In this document: positions 43,098 to 55,793 of the stretch, piece by piece | Position numbering within the stretch: the stretch's first letter is position 1 | How the letters are laid out: each line of letters starts with the position of its first letter | DNA from: Echria macrotheca | Lineage: Eukaryota > Ascomycota > Sordariomycetes > Sordariales > Schizotheciaceae | Direction: 5' to 3' | Length of the DNA stretch: 64,000 bases | Assembly: GCA_030411725.1 (NCBI GenBank) | Contig: MU839830.1 | Coordinates: forward strand, 868,001-932,000 | The notes under the pieces: model-generated | What the model was told of the DNA's origin: nothing | The model's database searches: none | The model's input: the letters and a program-made list of their open reading frames with translations, nothing else | Translations under genes and position numbers: made by a program

Positions 43098-45088
43098 CTA
43101 CTGGGGCAGACCGGCGGCCTCGTATGCTTCAGACGACGGCGGAGAGTTGGCCGCCATGGCAAACACCTCGCGAAACCGGTTTGCACCTGTTTCTCTTAGT
43201 AAAGGTATGTCATTGGTCCCGAGATATTCCCGATACTCACCTTCCTCGCTGACGAAGTATATCTCGAATGCCCCTGATTTGTTCTGGCGCATATTTTCTT
43301 GCCTGTACGTCTTGCAGAAGACATAGAGCTGGACATCCTTCAACCAGACGCGATGTCGCGAGCGGCGGCTTAGCCAAGTCGAAGACTGCGACTGGTGTGT
43401 GACTGGGCTTTTCGTCAGCAATTCCAAGGACACGCATCAGCGAGGGAAGGTGAAGAACAATCCTTACCAAATGCTGTCCAAACAGGGCATTGTCTCAGCT
43501 CACCGTCCCAAACTGCTGCATGGAGACGAATGCCACGAGTCTGGAGGTCTTCGTAGACAATCAAAGAGTGCTTGAAGCCGTCATCGATGATTTGCCTGAT
43601 AAGTTGGTAGCCTTTGCGTTAGCTTGAGTCTGCGAAGCAGCGGGAAATGGTACAAACGCCTGGAAGAGCCTCTTTTCTCTCTGCAGCTTGAACTCGTTCG
43701 GGTGGATTTGAACCGTCAGCATGTTCCGTGCCTTTAATGCGACAAAAGTGCAGTAGAAGAGCACCATTTCTGCCCCGTGTTATTATCCCTGAAGCGGTCG
43801 ACAGTATAATGGCGGAAGTCCTACCTTCCCATGTCAAAAAGTACAGCGCCGCCCACAATTTGCTGCATTGCTCAGACCGGCTCCATCTCTTGAGCTGAAG
43901 GGCACTTCCCTCGCGTCCAATACATAGTTCGTGGGCGCCCAGAAGCGAGAACCAGGGACTGCCCCCCTGAATGGTCCGCATCAGCAGATAAGGGCACTGA
44001 TCCGTCGAGTTCAAAAAGACGACAATCGAGATCTTGTCGTTGTCAAATGGTCTGCAAGGGCTCACGATGAGTCGGCGAAAACAACACAGCAGTTGGGATC
44101 CATACCGTCTAAACAGAATCTTGGACTCGGCCGGGATATTCAGATGTCCCCAAGGATAGAAAGGACCGTATGACTTGCACCTAGAAGGAGTTAGCACGTT
44201 GAAGAACAGACGCTTTGCGATTCCCCTACGGTTTGAGATGCTTCAGAGCGGTACGGGATGGCAATGGCAAGGAGAAGATCTGCTCTGCCCAGTGCGAATT
44301 CTGTGGCACGTCAGCGGAGCGCAGCTGGCTGCGGATCCAGTTGTCCACGTACGGGATCTTGTGCCACGGTGAGAGACATCAGATCTTGGCGGACTAGGGG
44401 GCCAACTTGAAGGGGAGGAGGAGCTGGGGAGACAGCACACAAGTCAGTCGCAATTTATAAAACCAGCGGCTATCAAGACGTTACTGACGTATCCCTCTCT
44501 GCTCCCGGAGGGTAAGGAGTCGAGTGCGCAGTGTCTCGAGAGTATTGAGATCGAAGCTTGGGGACCTAATACAAAGTTAGAAATAGAGGCACTGGGGTCG
44601 GTAACTGGACTGTATCGCGGGTACCTGGTGAGCAGCTGCTTGAGCAGGGACAGGAAATGGTTGTACAGCACAAACCGCTGAGGCAAGGGGACACCGCCCG
44701 CTTCCTCGGTCATCTTGTGGTACATCTTGCGCCATCGCATTTCCCTCGACAACGTCTTATCCTCATAGTGCGTCGTGATGTCTCTGAGAGACCGGCACAA
44801 ACAAGGCAGTACGACGTTCAGATAGTTGAGGACGATGGGGACGCGAGCGATGTGGACCTGTGAGCGGTCGGCCAGGTCGCGCAACAGTCTGCTCGAGCCT
44901 CGAATCTCCTCCGTCAGGGCTACCAAGTGGCCGTGATATACCTCCTCAAGCGCCGTGCGCAGCTGCTCGAGACCCGCGGCAACGAGGTCAGCTCTCTCTG
45001 CCTCGCGACAACACCCTTGCAGAAGATGAACCTCGATGGGCCCATTGGAGTTGTTCGTATAGGCGTCCATGGCCGCGTCCATGGCCAA
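43098..45088 (-). CDS. Conserved-looking fungal protein of unknown function, nine exons
   Basis: I do not recognise this gene. A model of nine exons keeps one frame to the stop: 45088-44625, 44565-44489, 44423-44353, 44300-44230, 44180-44106, 44051-43825, 43769-43658, 43595-43468 and 43402-43098. It totals 1530 nt, 509 residues. The N-terminal 150 residues are helical and charged, with heptad-like leucines. The middle contains KISIVVFLNSTDQCPYLL and LYFLTWEE, suggesting a beta-rich folded domain. The C-terminal part has RVWLKDVQLYVFCKTYRQ and EIYFVSEE strands. The boundaries of exons 3 and 4 are least certain: a GC-rich alternative frame (PYVDNWIRSQLRSADVPQ) lies in the proposed 52-bp intron. 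No transmembrane segment or signal peptide is evident. Confidence 0.65.
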
Positions 45089-47084
45089 TTTTGAAATCTT
45101 TCAACAGCCCTCTGGCGTATGTGGGCTCCTGATTGCTTCTTGGGCTCCGTTTGCAGGCCCGCGGTGGTTTACCCAAGGGATGCCAACAGCTCATGCCAAA
45201 CGTCGAAGATCATGATGAAGGGAACCTTTGGCTGGGTTCGACCAGCGTTTCTACCGCCCTTGGATGAAGGAGCCTTTTGAGCTCCCTTGCCTCCCTCCTC
45301 TTTTGTTCCCACCAACTTCGAACACAGGTTTAGAGACGGAGATAGGCTGAGGAATCTTCTCGGAAGTGGAGGGCGGCTTCTGAAGGAGAGCAAAGATGAC
45401 GAGGGATGGGGCGTGTTTCGGTACAGCTACCCAGGAGATCGTCGGGATACGGCAAACCTTGAGCCTCAATGCCGGGTCCGCCTCTTTGAAGCGCCCCGCC
45501 CCCAGACACTCCGCAAACGCTGCCGGGAGGGGGAGAAGGGCCAGGTTTGATCGGGTGCTACCTCTGTCCAGGAGACGAATTGCAGACGACACATTCCTTG
45601 CCACGCGGGACAGCAGACTGAGGGATATAAATCCGCTGGCCGCGATGACCGCCCCAGAAAACGACGTGCCGGGCTCTGTCTGGCATTGGGCATTCAGGCA
45701 TCGGAGCCGCTGCTTGACCGCCCACACATCGCTGCAGAAAGCGTCATGCGAATCAATACTGCGTCTGCCCACAGATTGGCTGCGAATGAGAAACCGGGCT
45801 CACAACGACGTGCAGCGCAGCCGCGGCAGCTTTCCAGCAAGCCAAGGAGTCAGCGCTTGCCACGAAGCAGGCCCAGTCGCCTCTCGCTGCATTGGAGACC
45901 TTGTGTTGTCGAATCCAGACAAGGCGATGCTGGCCGCCGGCCAATCGCGCGAAAAAAACATGCACAAGAGATGCAGCTAGCGGACGACCCGATCGAATTA
46001 ATCGGGCCAGGTTGGAATGCTCCGCAGCGAGCACGATGTAACGGATGGCATGGTGCCGTGGACAGTCTCATGAGATTGAAACAACAAAGAGCTTGTGTCT
46101 CACCAACTTCCGAAGTATCCCAACCCGCGATAAATTATCGGCGATGTTTGCTCCGGCAATCGGGCATCGGCTGTCGTCGGCCACGGATCCCGGCGTTCGG
46201 AGCAGCTCCTTTGAAACACTTTTGGTGGTGGCCTGGCGTGCCTGTGGAGGGCCACGTTTTGATAGGGTTCGGAAAATTCCGGCCACTATCCCTTCTGGAA
46301 AAGATTTCCCCTGTCACCCAAAATCGGTCAGAGGCCACTGAGGGTTAGGGTTCCATAAGCGTGAGCATTTAGTTCGACGCAAAAGGGTTGAAGACTCTTC
46401 CACATTTCCCCTCTCATTTCGAAAGCCTAGTGTGAATGTCGCTTCAATGCAGGACGCGCTGAAGGGGGTGGCACTTGCTGGAGAAGTGAGGCTGGCGATA
46501 TGTCCAACAACCAAGAGGCCGACCGACGCCGTCGAAGTTGGTGTTTAGCAGATGGGTGGTCTTCTGCCGGAGGTGTGACCCACCACCACCTCCACCATCC
46601 CTCTCCGAAGTCTACATGGCACTCGCCCGTGGCCTGACCACTGATTGGCCCGCTACAGACTCTGTCTGCCGGCACCAAACGATGGCTCGACCTTGAGCCT
46701 CACTCGGCTTCATGAAGGTGTCCATACACATCAATGACCTGGATCCTCTGAAAAAGAAACAAGTCTTGTTGTACACGCGCTGGTGGGAACTGCAGCATTC
46801 CACCCACCTCAGCCGTATGGACTGTCATTATCCATACCGAAGGATCCATCCTCCAGCCGCCTATTGATCGTAGCAAATCCTCGTGCAACCATGGCCCGAA
46901 AAAACAAAGAAAAGCACTTGATCCCGTTATCGTGCCCAAGTCAACACCGTCCATTCCAAAGATACAGAAGAAAAAGGAAAGCCCATGTAGTCGGCAGCAT
47001 TTGCGCCTAGTTGTTTCTTAACAATCAAGCCTTTGTGCCGCGAAGCGCAACGAACAGGCGAGAAAAGAGTCGTCGGCAATACAC
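45089..47084. other. 2-kb intergenic region with overlapping unsupported open frames
   Basis: It lies upstream of the unknown nine-exon gene and downstream of the HMG-box gene. Open frames of 170-220 codons overlap on both strands (45251-45772 minus, 45396-45980 plus, 45686-46348 plus). The minus frame 45251-45772 starts at an ATG and reads somewhat like protein, but has no recognisable domain. With GC-rich DNA such frames arise by chance. I could not build a spliced gene here. Confidence 0.5.
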
Positions 47085-47595
47085 TTAGGAAGACTCTTCC
47101 TCGTCGCCGTCGGCCTAAGCGTTCTAATTAGTAATGAGAAGGTGGGATCATCGGATCATGGAAGCTCACATTGTAGGCTTGCTTTTCATCTTCGTATCGC
47201 TTCTTGTCCGCCGCAGCCTTCGCCTCATAGGGGGCACGCTGCTTGTCGGTAAGGGCCTTCCACCGCTCACCCAGGATCTTGCCGACCTGGCCGAACGAGA
47301 CACCGGGATTCTCCTCGCGGACGTTATCACGCTGCTCGTTGGCGAAGAACATGTAGGCGGAGAGACCACGCTTCGGCGCATTGGGATCTAATTGCTCACT
47401 CGAATCAGCAACAGAACACCTGCATTGCAGTCTCCCAGAGCTGCTCAGCGGAGTGGCTGCCAAACTTGCATTGCATCCATCCGTCAAGGCGTGACGAAAT
47501 TGCTGACTAGGATGCAAATAAACAAAAGACGTACCCTTCTTTCCACGGCGCTTTTCGACCTTTCCGGCCTTGCCCTTAGCAGCGGCTTTCGGCAT
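47085..47595 (-). CDS. nhp6: HMG-box non-histone chromosomal protein, NHP6 family
   Basis: A small DNA-bending chromatin protein that binds the minor groove and assists FACT and transcription. Three exons: 47595-47535, 47387-47170 and 47114-47085, giving 102 residues, close to yeast Nhp6 (93-99). A basic leader rich in Lys and Ala (residues 1-20) precedes DPNAPKRGLSAYMFFANEQR. The single HMG box runs to about residue 93, with GKILGERWKALTDKQRAPYE. An acidic tail, DGDEEESS, comes from the tiny third exon. All three joins fall exactly where the family alignment needs them. A good GTAAGT donor far upstream suggests an additional intron in the 5' untranslated region. Confidence 0.95.
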
Positions 47596-47611
47596 GGTTC
47601 GAGTTTTCTGA

Positions 47612-48220
47612 CTGCAAGACTGTTAGTTCCTGGCCATTTGACCTGATTGGCTTCGAAGTGCAGTAGATGCGGTGATGCACGCAAGCGACATCACTGCGCG
47701 CTAGGCGGAGCTTTCAGCCTTGCGGCGACGCGATGAGGGGTAGCTTGCGTTGTTGCGCGAGGCATTCGAGGGGCTGCGACCCGGCTGCGTGTTGACCGAT
47801 GGTGTTGCGCGCCGTCGCGGCGCAAAGCTAATTGCGACGGGTGACAGCGGACAAAAATAATTTGAAGACCAAAACACTGTCTACATGATGACCGAGCACA
47901 CCCTGAATGTGGTTTTGAGCTAAGAGAAGCGTGTTGTGATGTTCGCTACGGTGGCGCCATCGGTCGGCGGTCGCGCCCCAATGTTTTGATGATGCGATGC
48001 CCAAAACTTTGAGTTGGCAGTGCGGCAGCTTGACGCCTGCAAACGGAAGCTTCGCGTGGAGACTAGAGGCGGGTGCTGGGCAATGACCTGGTGACCAAAG
48101 CAAGAAGCTCTGAGGGGTGCTGTGGCCCAATGATAAGGCCTGAAACGCCGGCTCAAAAAGGAAAACCAAAATGAAGTACATAAAAATATGTGGCGACTGG
48201 TAGGAAAAGCATGTACTTAC
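47612..48220 (-). other. Probable 609-bp intron in the 5' untranslated region of the HMG-box gene
   Basis: On the minus strand a perfect donor (CTTCT|GTAAGT, intron from 48220) and an acceptor (TCTTGCAG|TCAG, exon from 47611) lie upstream of the HMG-box start codon. The upstream exon would be the purine/pyrimidine-biased stretch to the right of 48220. No coding frame crosses it. This is inferred from splice signals alone. Confidence 0.45.
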
Positions 48221-49476
48221 AGAAGACCTTCGGATTTACGCTGGTATTTTGGGTGGGAGTTGTTGTGAGAGCTTTGGTGTAGTTTTGTATGGGAGAAGAG
48301 GAGGAAGATTTGGGAGAGGGAGAGGGAGGGGGACGCCCTTCGCCCGTATTTTACTATGGGCGGCTGATTGAGGGAGGCGGGGGTGGGTGCGCGCCTTCCT
48401 GCCTCGCAACAAAAATGGGTGCGGCGGCCGGGCTGATTTTTTTGGCCGTGATTTGGAGCAACGCACCCACTTCCCTCCTTTGCCAGGCAGGGGCAAAGTA
48501 CAAGTACAAGGGGGCTTGTAACAGAGGAACCGTGCATCTCGGTACCAAGTACCTCCCTCAGCTTCCCTCAACGCGCTCACCAGGTGCTGTTGTTCGTTGA
48601 GAACAGCGAGTTCCTCGCAGGGCGAACATAATAAGCTTGCCTGCCTTCATCCTAAGGAACTGGAGACTACGGACAGCTTGCGCTGGAACAATGCGTCTTA
48701 GACCTGGTTATCCCCAACCTTCAGGGCGTGGCAGGCTTACATCTCACATATCTATCTGCCCGGGAACAAGAGCCGTTGTAATGGAGATCTCTGGTGTCTT
48801 AACTGCCATCCTATTCCCCCCTTTTGTTCCTACCACCGAGCTTCATTGCTGATTTTGATGCTGGAAAGGACGTCAAAAAATGTCGACGGTTTGACATCTG
48901 GCATGGCGTGACGGGACTGGAACTAAGGTACCTTTGCCTTTATTAGTCGCTTTGTCAGAGAGCTAATGTCAGAGAGCTAAGTATCTGCCATCTATGCAGG
49001 ATGAAGATAATGTTCACCTGGTCTCGACTGTCAGATGAGAATCCGAAACCTGACAGAAGCAGAAATACGGTGCGCAACTCAGGTTTTAAAACTTTGACTA
49101 ACTCGGCAACGCAGGAGGTCCTCAAGACATATTCGTGGAGTTCGGCAGGGAAGCGGCTGGGCTGCGAGTACCTGGGCTGAAAACCCCACACAACGATGTC
49201 ACAGAAACGCGGTTGATACCATGTACCCCATACAAAACGCATGCCTGTGCCACTACAGCGACCCCTCACGATGGCGCGCTTTGAGCACCAGCCACGAAGC
49301 TAGCAGCACCCCTCCAACCAGGCAAAGGGGTCTGGCTTCTTTTTCGGGCTTGGGCGCGGCCCCTTTCGCTTCGAAAGTTGAGGTGGAGAAGACGTTGCAT
49401 CCTTTGCCCGCGATGGCATCCGGTCGCCAAACATGCCGTGGAAGATCGAATAGAGCCACCTTCGCTCCGGTGCGAA
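48221..49476. other. Intergenic region upstream of the HMG-box gene
   Basis: Contains a strongly purine-biased stretch on the plus strand (48290-48335), probably the untranslated leader or core promoter of the HMG-box gene read from the other strand. The rest, to the kinetochore gene's 3' end, shows no supported gene. Confidence 0.6.
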
Positions 49477-50260
49477 TTATTCTCCCGTATCAAGAACCAT
49501 CTCCCTAAGCCGGGCGTCCCGGGGCCAATCCATTCCACTCCCGGCGACAATGGCACTGACGACCCCTTTCATCACTTTCCACCTTTGGCGACTGACCTTG
49601 AGTTGGTTTTCCAGCCCTGTAATCTCTGCTCCGTGCCGAGCACTACGGTTCTCCCCCCCCGCCCGCAAACGCATAATATCTGCTAGCCCGAAGACTTCTT
49701 TGGCTAGTTCGGCGTTTTCGCTTTTAATTTGAGAGCATTCGAGCTCGAGCTCTACCAGCAAGTTTACGACAGCTTGTGTTTCGGAATACTGTTTGGCCGC
49801 CGCTTTGCCAGCGACTTCGCGTTGATGGATATAAGGCAATAAATCTCTGAACGTTGTGAGCGAGTGCCTCTTCAACCACTGGGCATGTGTGGGCAATGGG
49901 GTTACCTTTCAACCGGAGACGTTTGAGTAGCGTTGTGGACGGCCTTCAAGGTTGGGTGTACCATAACAACGTTCTCGATAACACTGTTACGGAGTTCGAG
50001 CGCAGTTTTGGCCTCCAAGACGCGTAGTTGAAGCTCGTCAACGCCGGCATCCCTCGTTTCGGAAACACCTAGCGATCGTTAAAATGATATCCGATCAACA
50101 TCGCAGGTTAGGGAATGCGTAGAGTCAAACCTGATGTGTGATCTTGACGGGCTTTGAGAAGCGCCAGCTCTAGCTGGAGCCCACAGAGCTTGTTATAGAG
50201 CTCAAGGACTCGGGCTTCCGTCGGCGAAAGACGAGGCGATCTGGATTCTGCCGACGCCAT
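49477..50260 (-). CDS. Inner-kinetochore protein CENP-H (Fta3/Mcm16 family)
   Basis: Subunit of the constitutive centromere-associated network (Sim4/Ctf19 complex) that links centromeric chromatin to the outer kinetochore. Three exons on the minus strand: 50260-50131, 50068-49906 and 49846-49477, giving 220 residues, a normal size. The family signature is read across the second intron: NSVIENVVMVHPTLKAVHN, then SPVERDLLPYIHQRE. Flanking segments (ARVLELYNKLCGLQLELALL and VVNLLVELELECSQIKSENA) form coiled coils. Donor sites GTTTGA (intron 1) and GTAACC (intron 2) are non-consensus, but the frame closes and the conserved block is regained. These proteins diverge quickly, so the call rests on this block. 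It is divergent from atg11. Confidence 0.82.
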
Positions 50261-51119
50261 GCTGCCTTGATCTTGGGTACTCTCCACGAAACTGCTAGAT
50301 GTAAGAACTTGTTATCAGGCTTCTAGCACGCAAAGAGCTGCATCGAAGATATTGCCAGGTTTGACCTACAACTGCTGTCAAGTACGTGTAAACACATCCC
50401 ACCCAAGAGCCGATTTCCAACGCGGCTCGGCGCGTAACGGCTGATAAGTTAACCCTGTGCACGGATCACTTTCTGGACGTCGTCAGGAAGAACCCAACTC
50501 AGGTCGCTTGGGTACCTACCATTCTCGATCTTCTCTGGCGCAACTTTTTAGAGGGTTCGGGATAGAAAGAAAAACCGTGATGACGAAGACGGAGAGATAG
50601 ACCACGATTTTCCAGCTTCTGTGAGCGAGACGTTTGCTATGCAGCAGCGCAAGGGCACTCTACTTTTATGGGTACCCGCCTGACAGCGTGGTTCGGTTGG
50701 CCAGGCCTGGCTCCAAAAGTCAACCGACGCGAGACTTTCTGCGAAATGCTGTTCAATGGTCTCCAGACGCAGTAAAACGTTTATTCTCACTGATGTATTG
50801 TTCACATGACAGACCACTGTCGAGACGCTCGCAGTTGACCGCAGTTCGAAGTTGTTGGAGCCGGCCAGTGTTACGCCGTTTAGGGTGGCGCATCGAACCA
50901 GCGTCAGGCACCAAAAAGGTCGTCTCGATCGGGGTGGGTCACTTGCTGAGCTCACGCGCGTGAACATTCACTCGGGACAGACAACCGTCATCATTCAAGC
51001 TCTCGGAGCTCAACAACTGGCGACCCCCAAAGCCTTACACTTTTCGGGACTCTTCTCCAGACTTGTGCAGCTCGATCTCATCACGCCCAGGGCTTTGGCA
51101 ACCCGAGTGATGCCTGGAA
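50261..51119. promoter_or_regulatory. Shared upstream region of the CENP-H and atg11 genes
   Basis: 860 bp between divergent genes. Overlapping open frames on both strands (50548-50967 minus, 50852-51232 plus) have no domain and are judged fortuitous. No specific regulatory motif could be assigned. Confidence 0.55.
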
Positions 51120-54100
51120 ATGGCAACGCAGGTGTTGGTTGCCCATACGGGCCAGCGCCTGGAGATCGACGCTTCTCAACTGACATCGTACGGCCATGTC
51201 CGTCCCAAACCGTGCCGTCTCGACGATGCTGATGTTTCCCAAGACTAGACGATTTGAAAGCTTCGGTGGCGAACCAGACGTCCATTCCTACACAATATAT
51301 CATCATCTTGACAACACAAAACAAGCCTTTGAAGTTCCAGACCATACAAGCAGAGGTCAGTAGCCTATCGGTGCGCAGCGCACATGGTGGATGTTTTCTA
51401 ATCGACTTCAACAGAAGGAGCTATTCGTTTACGATGGTCGACTGACGCAGTCCCCTTCGCCGACGGCGCCATTGCCCGTCAAGTCCGAGATTCCGATTCC
51501 CAAGCGCTATAACGTCGCCGCTCCGCCCAACGCGATAGACGACACGAGATCCGTATACTCATGGCAAGAGTTATTCAAAGCACGTCGCTCGTGGACACTG
51601 AGGATCCTTGAGGACTGCGGTCATATGGCATCGACTACACGTGAACGTTATGCCGAGATGACAGTGATGCTTCGATGTCTCGATGCCGCGGTCGCAAATC
51701 TCGACGCAGTTGTGCGGAATCTAGAACCAAGGCACGAGGAACTCAAGAGATGGGCGCCGGTAGCACAAGCAGATTATGGATCACTTACCACTGGCTGGGA
51801 ACAGTACCTGTCTTTGGCGAGGAGTGTTCCTGTATCCCCGGCAATGGTTCGCTTTATGACGGGGCGGGATGTTGGAACTTTAAAGGGCCGGGCGCAGCGT
51901 CAATCAACTCTTGAGGATCTGGTGGACTTGGAAACGGCCAGAAAAGCTGGCCGACTTGCGCCTGGTGCTCTACGCAGGTTCACTGGTCGAATTGCAGACC
52001 TCGATAAGGCTGCCCTTCGCCTCTTCCAGGGTGCCGATGATTTGTTTCGCGAGTATGGGACGTTGATGGCCCAGTCGGCGCTCTCACACGAACATGATGC
52101 TGCCCAGCTGCTACAAGATATCGAAGCGGTGGCCAAAAAGATCGAAACGGACTGCCAGACAGCGCTTGAATTTTCAAACACGAGCCGGGATGTCCTCCAG
52201 GCTTCCAAGATTGCCGCAACTCACACGGAACGCCTTTTGCCTAGCATTCGAGCTCGTGCATTGGAGATGGACGAGATGCTTCGCTACGCCACGCAGGCAA
52301 GAAACAGTTTGGCAGCAGAATCTGTCGAGATCATGCGATGTATCACTGATCTCACGTCCCTCAGCACCAGCGTGAAGTCGCAGATCAATACATTTACTCA
52401 AGAAGATGATCTTGCAACATTCGATTATCTGCGGCTCATCCAGCAAGTCCCCTACATGTACGCCACGTTCGTGGCCGAAGCCGTGCATCGGCGTGAATGG
52501 TTCGAAAAAGTCAAACAGGACTCATCCACTCTGGCCAATGAGATGGCTCTCTTCCAGGACGAGGAGATCAAGAGACGGAGAAAATGGCACAAGTCGGTGG
52601 GTGACGCTTACGGACCTGACACGCCATCCGTCGAGAGCAGAGTTCCTGGCCTTGAGGTCAATCTTCTAGGGGAGGATGAGCAGTGGCCGGCCATGACACG
52701 GGCTGACCTGGAAGAATTCCACAACCTGTTGAAAGCCCAGAAGGCGGATCCCGGACTGCTCAACGATATCGGAAAACTGATAGCAGATGTCAGTAATCCT
52801 ACGAAGCAGCAATCCAAGCGCGTGAAGGCATTCAAGAATGGCAGTATTCATGAGGCTGCGCTCGGGAGAAGCGGATTACTTATCCGCGGCGATGATGATC
52901 TTCTCCGGTCCTTGCAGGACGATAAGTCCAAGCTGGAGAGTAAGCTGAAGACCGCGGAGAGCCGCGTGCGAAGATTGGAGGATTTACTCCATCGACAGAC
53001 CCAGGCGTCACGGCCTAGTATAGGCAACTTGTTCCAAGCACCAAGCCAGCAACTCACGGACCGCAACGATTCAACCATTTCGGTCAGATCGCCTCGCCTT
53101 GCAGATGATCAGAGAAAGTCCGTCGATGGAGCTGACAATATGATGCATCGAATCCAGCAGCTGGAAGCAGAACTTCAAGCCGAGAGAGAACGCTCCGCAA
53201 ACTTGGAGAGGGACCTGGGCAAACGGACGACACTGCAGCATAATCTCCAGGGGCAGATGGAAGAAGCCAACTCGACTAAGAAAGATCTGATGGAAAACAT
53301 GGAGGCTCTGAAACGCGAATTTGTCGAGGAAAGAAGATCGCTAGAAGATGAGATAAAGCGATTACAGACGCGACTCGAAGACACCGAAGACGAGATCGAG
53401 CACTTTGGAGAGTCAAGGGAAAACGAGAAGGCAACGTATAACGAGAAACTCCGCACCCTAGAGTTGGAGGTGGAGCGCTTGGTCAAAGAGAAGCAAGACG
53501 ATGCATTGAAATCAGACGGTCAAGTCGAGTTCCTTCGGAAGGAGGCACGGCTTCAGCGTGACCGTGTCGAGGCCCAAGAGCGTCAACTCCAATCCGCACA
53601 AGAAGAGGCGAAAAACCTCGCCAAGAAACTAAGTGTGGTTACCGAGAGGGCCGAAATGTCAGTCGGTGCACTCCAGTCTCTATGGGGGAGGATGTCGCAA
53701 GATGAAGATGCTCCTGAGGATCTCGTAGATCTGATAGAGGGCGTGTCAGTGAGGTTTGCAGACGCGTTGGCAAAAGTTCGCAGCTATGAGGGCGATATGG
53801 CCCTTCTCAGGATGGACATCGACTCTGCCCAGAGTGTCGCTAAGGCTCTGCGAACAGAGTTGGCGGCCAAGAAGGAGAGCCTATCAAGCGAGGAAATGGT
53901 GTCCATTCGCCTTCGCGAAGTCGTATCGGAATTCAGAGCGAAAGTGGCTGCCCTCGAAGGGGAACTGGTAGACGGACGTGAGCAGCTCAGTCAGCTGCGA
54001 ACCAGGCTCGCCGACGGCGAAACGGGATCCGATTCCCTGCGGAAAAGGCTGGAGGAGGAGGAAGAAAAGTTGGCATCCGTTACCGAGGAGCTTGCGTCGC

Positions 54101-55479
54101 GTCAATCCCAAGTCGGAAATTTGGAGGAGGAGGTTCGTCTCTACAGAGACAGGCTTGAAGAGGCCAGACTGAAGTTGTCGGATTTGAGCCTCCGGCTGGA
54201 CTCACGGACGGGTCGTGCCAAAGACCTAACCCAACGCCTTTACTCTCAGAATGAGCGGTTAACTCGTTTACTCGAGCGCCTCGGCTTTTCGGTCACTCGC
54301 CAAGGAAGCAGCATGATTATACAGAAGGTACCCAGAGCGGAGAGATCGGCGCAGAACCCAGGCGACTCGGACCCAGGCTCATCCGTACGCCGCTCGGGTA
54401 CACTCAGCAGTCGGGTCATCACCGACAGCGCTGACTTGGAGTTGTTGTATTGGATGGACGGCGCCGACGCCGATGCCGAGTCTGCGAAGTACGAGGCATA
54501 CCTAGCCTCACTGGGCTCCTTCGACACAGATGGCTTTTCTGAGACGGTGTATCGACGAGTGAGAGACGTCGAATACATGGCCCGCAAACTTCAGCGGGAC
54601 GCCAAAGCATATCGCGAAAAGGCACACTCGTTGCAAAAGGAGGCCCATGACAAGATTGCCTTCAAACACTTCAAGGAAGGCGATCTTTGCCTGTTTTTGC
54701 CAACGAGGAATCAGACTAACGGGGCATGGGCGGCCTTTAATGTCGGATTCCCACATTACTTCCTTCGCGAACAAGAGACCCACAAGCTGGGCACCAGAGA
54801 CTGGCTACTGGCTAGAATCTCAAGGGTCCAGGAACGGGTCGTAGACTTGTCAAAGTCTCTACAACAACAGCCAAACACACCATCTAGGAGGCTGACCGGC
54901 CCCGATGCCGATTCCTTGAACGATGAGGAAAACGACAACCCATTCGATCTTTCCGATGGCTTGCGGTGGTATCTTATCGATGCGGTTGAGGACAAGGCCG
55001 GCGCTCCGCATGGTCCTAGACCACCAACGGCCACGGTTGCGGCCACCAATGTTGAGGCGATGGCCGACATGCGTGCCCATGGAAGATCGGCAGCTAAGGG
55101 CTCCAGTGGACGCGCGGGTGCTTCCTCTGGTATCGACGGAGTCAGCAAAACGCTCTCAAAGAGCCTTGAGAGTCGTCGTTCCAGCACGGGCTCTAGAAAA
55201 GCTCTGCCGTTCACGATCGCTGCCGCCAGGGGAAGGGAAAGCGCGCTCGCCAGCGAGACTAACTCCCTCCGAGCAGCCCCGGCCGACACGCCGGCCGCTA
55301 CCAGTCCCACGCAACACGCCACACCACATAGCACGTCCCCACAAACCCATACCCCGGCGATAAAACCGCCCTCGGGGAGTGATAAGGGAGAACAAGCATC
55401 TGCTGACCGGCTGGGGCTACAGCCGTCACAGCCAGGAACAGAGGTTCGAAATGAGATAGATTCTCTGATGGGGCCGTGA
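51120..55479 (+). CDS. atg11: Autophagy-related protein 11, selective-autophagy scaffold
   Basis: ATG11 gathers cargo receptors, Atg1 kinase and Atg9 vesicles at the site of selective autophagosome formation (pexophagy, mitophagy). Three exons: 51120-51187, 51244-51355 and 51415-55479, giving 1414 residues. The N-terminal ubiquitin-like part is spread over the first two introns: MATQVLVAHTGQRLEIDASQ, then SVANQTSIPTQYIIILTT and KELFVYDGRLTQ. The long middle (about 480-1040) is Glu/Lys/Arg-rich coiled coil. The ATG11 C-terminal domain begins near residue 1146: GDLCLFLPTRNQ, WAAFNVGFPHYFLRE, RDWLLARISRVQERVVDLS and LRWYLIDAVEDK. A Ser/Ala-rich disordered tail follows. The start is the ATG that gives the conserved ubiquitin-like N-terminus, not the later in-frame codons near 51391. 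Confidence 0.94.
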
Positions 55480-55793
55480 AGTGTGTACGCTGACGGGTGT
55501 GCAGGCCGCCATCCATCCAGCTCGGGTGCAGCGAGAGCAAAGCGCGGCGTCGGATGCTAAGAAGAGCGTGGTATGGGATTCTCTGTGGAGCTTGGACTAC
55601 GACGGCGCCAGGGCTTAAAGAACAGGTTCCGTAGTATGCCTAGCGTCTGCAAATCACGAATCCGTATCCTTGAGGTATTATGACTTCCGCGGAACACACG
55701 TTTCAGACGTTGGTATCCATTTCGGGCAGCAGAAATGTGCACGTATATTTACATTGGTTTGTACAAAGTCAGAGCTTGGGTTCTAGACCCGAT
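55480..55793. other. Convergent intergenic region
   Basis: 314 bp between the 3' ends of atg11 (+) and the bL9m gene (-). No further feature is recognised. Confidence 0.7.

Noticed and set aside
45396..46348. Long plus-strand open frames of 194 and 220 codons
   Set aside because: They overlap each other in different frames and a minus-strand frame; none has recognisable motifs or coding-like third positions.
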